From Leptolyngbyaceae cyanobacterium C42_A2020_001 (lineage in GTDB: Bacteria; Cyanobacteriota; Cyanobacteriia; Leptolyngbyales; Leptolyngbyaceae), in contig JACYLN010000070.1 in NCBI GenBank assembly GCA_015272515.1, positions 1 to 64,000 of the forward strand: DNA of 64,000 nucleotides, read 5' to 3'. The position numbers were made by a program, and so were the translations under genes. Under the pieces are notes generated by a model. The model searched no databases and was not told where the DNA came from. It was given only the letters and a program-made list of their open reading frames with translations. Positions 62,418 to 64,000 of the stretch are shown here, one piece after another. Every line of letters starts with the position of its first letter. Position 1 is the first letter of the stretch.

Positions 62418-63590
62418 TCAATTGTTAGGACGAATCAGACCTCTAAAGCCTGAAATACCACTAAAGATTGTTAGGGGAACACCGATCGCGTTAATCAAGA
62501 AGTCGTTGACACCAGCAATGAATGTCCTGTTCACCACCACAATATCGTTGTTGAACAGACGTGGATTCCGCTCCTCGTTCATGTTTTGATCCAGGTCAAT
62601 CGACATCCTGCGCCTCGTAACAGTTCCATTGGGATTCAAACGAATCAGGTCAACATTTTTACGGCTTGCTCTTCCGCCCCTAAAACCACCCGCCGCCATA
62701 ATAGCCTGGTTTAAGGTGGTAGTCGGTTTAACCTGCAAGGTTCCTGGAGTGCCAACCTCACCCACGACGCTAACGCTGATTGCTGCGGGTGAAAAATTAC
62801 TGGTGGCAATTTGGGTCGCTTCCTCCGAATCCTGAATGGTTGCTTTCGAGATGATAATAGTATCCCCATCTCGCAGCAAAATATCTTGATTAAGATCCCC
62901 TTCTCTCAAAAAACGCCACAGGTCGATCGCGATCACTTCTTCGCCACCGCTAATTCTAGGACGACGAATTTTCACTTCCCGTAAATTTGCCAGCCCAGTA
63001 ATGCCGCCTGCGGTTTGAATTGCCTGACTCACACGAGGCCACTGGTTACCACCCTCAGAAGCGGTTCGCTGGTTGAGGCTGGTTTGAGTCACCTCGTTGC
63101 TGATGACACTAATAATGTAGGAACCTGGACGGTTGACTTCACCAATTACGCCAACTTTAAGGGGTCTAGGTGCAAGCAAGCTAACGGTCACAACTGGATT
63201 GCGGATGAAGCGACTGAACCGTTGAGATAAAACGTCGGCTGCTTGTCTTAAAGACAATCCTGCAACAGGCACACTTCCTACCCAGGGAAGGTTAACTGTG
63301 CCGTCGGTGAGGATGGTGTAGCGTTGTTCTAGCGCTAGTTCTGGTGTGATGTCAAAAATATCAACTCGGACAATATCGCCTGCGCCTAAAGTGTAGGCTT
63401 CGTCTGCTAAAGTCCCAGGATTACTAATGGTAGGTGTCGGGTTGACAGGTACTTGATTTGATGGAGGGAAAGGAGATTGAACGGGCGATTGAGCAGGAGC
63501 CTGCTGAGCAAACACAGGTAGGGAATAATTAGCACCAACGACAACAGATAGCGCCAGACCTGCGATCGATTTGGGGGTTTTCCTAATCAT
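62418..63590 (-). CDS. Wza-type polysaccharide export protein
   Basis: A 390-residue outer-membrane polysaccharide export protein. The signal peptide (about 1-29, ending VFAQQ) is followed by a Poly_export domain (about 48-140, YTLGAGDIVRVDIFDITPEL; GTVNLPWVG) and two SLBB-type segments (about 150-230 and 265-330, VGVIGEVNRPGSY; VVGEVGTPGTLQV). A Gln/Pro-rich stretch follows the signal. It lies about 70 bp upstream of the co-polymerase gene. Confidence 0.92.
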   Translation of the reverse strand: MIRKTPKSIAGLALSVVVGANYSLPVFAQQAPAQSPVQSPFPPSNQVPVNPTPTISNPGTLADEAYTLGAGDIVRVDIFDITPELALEQRYTILTDGTVNLPWVGSVPVAGLSLRQAADVLSQRFSRFIRNPVVTVSLLAPRPLKVGVIGEVNRPGSYIISVISNEVTQTSLNQRTASEGGNQWPRVSQAIQTAGGITGLANLREVKIRRPRISGGEEVIAIDLWRFLREGDLNQDILLRDGDTIIISKATIQDSEEATQIATSNFSPAAISVSVVGEVGTPGTLQVKPTTTLNQAIMAAGGFRGGRASRKNVDLIRLNPNGTVTRRRMSIDLDQNMNEERNPRLFNNDIVVVNRTFIAGVNDFLINAIGVPLTIFSGISGFRGLIRPNN

Positions 63591-64000
63591 TGGGTTTTTG
63601 TCAGAAAGAGGAACAAAATGTGGATTTGAGTGGTACCTACACCCCGCTTTAAAGCAATCTTACTGATCTGCTCGGTTTCACTACTATATCCTTTGCAAGA
63701 CAACTGACAACTCAAAATGAGCGATTTACATGGTTGCTTTGCTGTTAACAGGAATGGTGTAGCAACTTTCCTTGTAAGGTTCAGTGAAAACTCGCGGAAT
63801 CTAAGTTAATGCAGCGGGAGCAAGGTATCCAGCCATTATGGAACGTGATACGGATGGACACCCATTGATTAAAGGGGTGCTTTACCTAAGATTTACAACT
63901 TAATGTTGAAGCCATCACTAACTAGAAGACTGGATAAAGATTGTAGAGAGTTAAAGATTACTGGATTCATTAGCATAAGGATGGATAAAAATGATGGGTA
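63591..64000. other. 410-bp upstream region of the export gene
   Basis: Non-coding. It should hold the promoter of the minus-strand polysaccharide genes. I find no other gene, repeat or clear promoter boxes before the end of the window. Confidence 0.5.

Noticed and set aside
1-64000. tRNA or rRNA genes, CRISPR arrays, insertion sequences with transposase
   Set aside because: I scanned the spacers by eye and found none. A covariance-model search would be decisive.

Overview
The window is chromosomal DNA of a cyanobacterium, most likely a filamentous or Leptolyngbya-like lineage (the lineage is inference). Direct signs are the dense GCGATCGC (HIP1) octamers, an allophycocyanin alpha-B gene (apcD), a Psb34-type small photosystem II protein, an ndhO gene, a ferredoxin-type nirA, and a nitrate assimilation operon with a textbook NtcA promoter. 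Most of it is ordinary housekeeping and photosynthetic chromosome. Accessory features are concentrated at the min locus, in a caspase/STAND/WD40 gene, and in an exopolysaccharide block at the right end.

Layout. 0.1-2.0 kb: a REC-histidine kinase and a NarL-type regulator. 2.1-2.7 kb: two small conserved genes, one being psb34. 2.9-8.3 kb, minus strand: minC, a pentapeptide-repeat gene, minD, minE and aroE, with several repeats in between. 8.4-14.9 kb: glycerate kinase, then MscS channel, ExbB, ExbD and a solute-binding lipoprotein in a row. 15.0-20.5 kb: larB, a geranylgeranyl-reductase-like flavoprotein, a small gene, then speB, a thioredoxin-like gene, pyrH and frr. 20.8-24.9 kb: two exported proteins of unknown role, an M28 peptidase and a MORN-repeat protein. 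24.9-29.8 kb: a 1616-residue caspase-like/nSTAND/WD40 protein. 30.6-40 kb: sppA, a PHP protein, ndhO-mdh-Lin0512, GT25, DUF429, a hydrolase, DUF924, apcD and DUF2721. 40.2-42.5 kb: a second pentapeptide gene, an RlmD-type methyltransferase and a small gene. 42.5-52.5 kb: the complete nirA-nrtABCD-narB operon. 52.7-54.8 kb: a protein with two RCK-type domains and a channel-like core. 54.9-63.6 kb: two Gfo/Idh/MocA oxidoreductases convergent with glycosyltransferases, a Wzz/Wzc-type co-polymerase and a Wza-type export protein.

How the parts work together. NrtABCD imports nitrate and nitrite, NarB reduces nitrate and NirA reduces nitrite to ammonium; NtcA is predicted to activate the set. MinCDE places the division septum, but here minC is separated from minDE by a pentapeptide gene and by MITE-like repeats. 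The right-end block looks like part of a Wzy- or synthase-dependent polysaccharide pathway that continues outside the window. The best candidates for undescribed biology are the caspase-nSTAND1-WD40 gene with its MORN neighbour, flanked by related short repeats; the MscS-ExbB-ExbD-lipoprotein cluster; and the remodelled min locus, where an amber codon appears to cut a conserved tail from the inserted pentapeptide protein.
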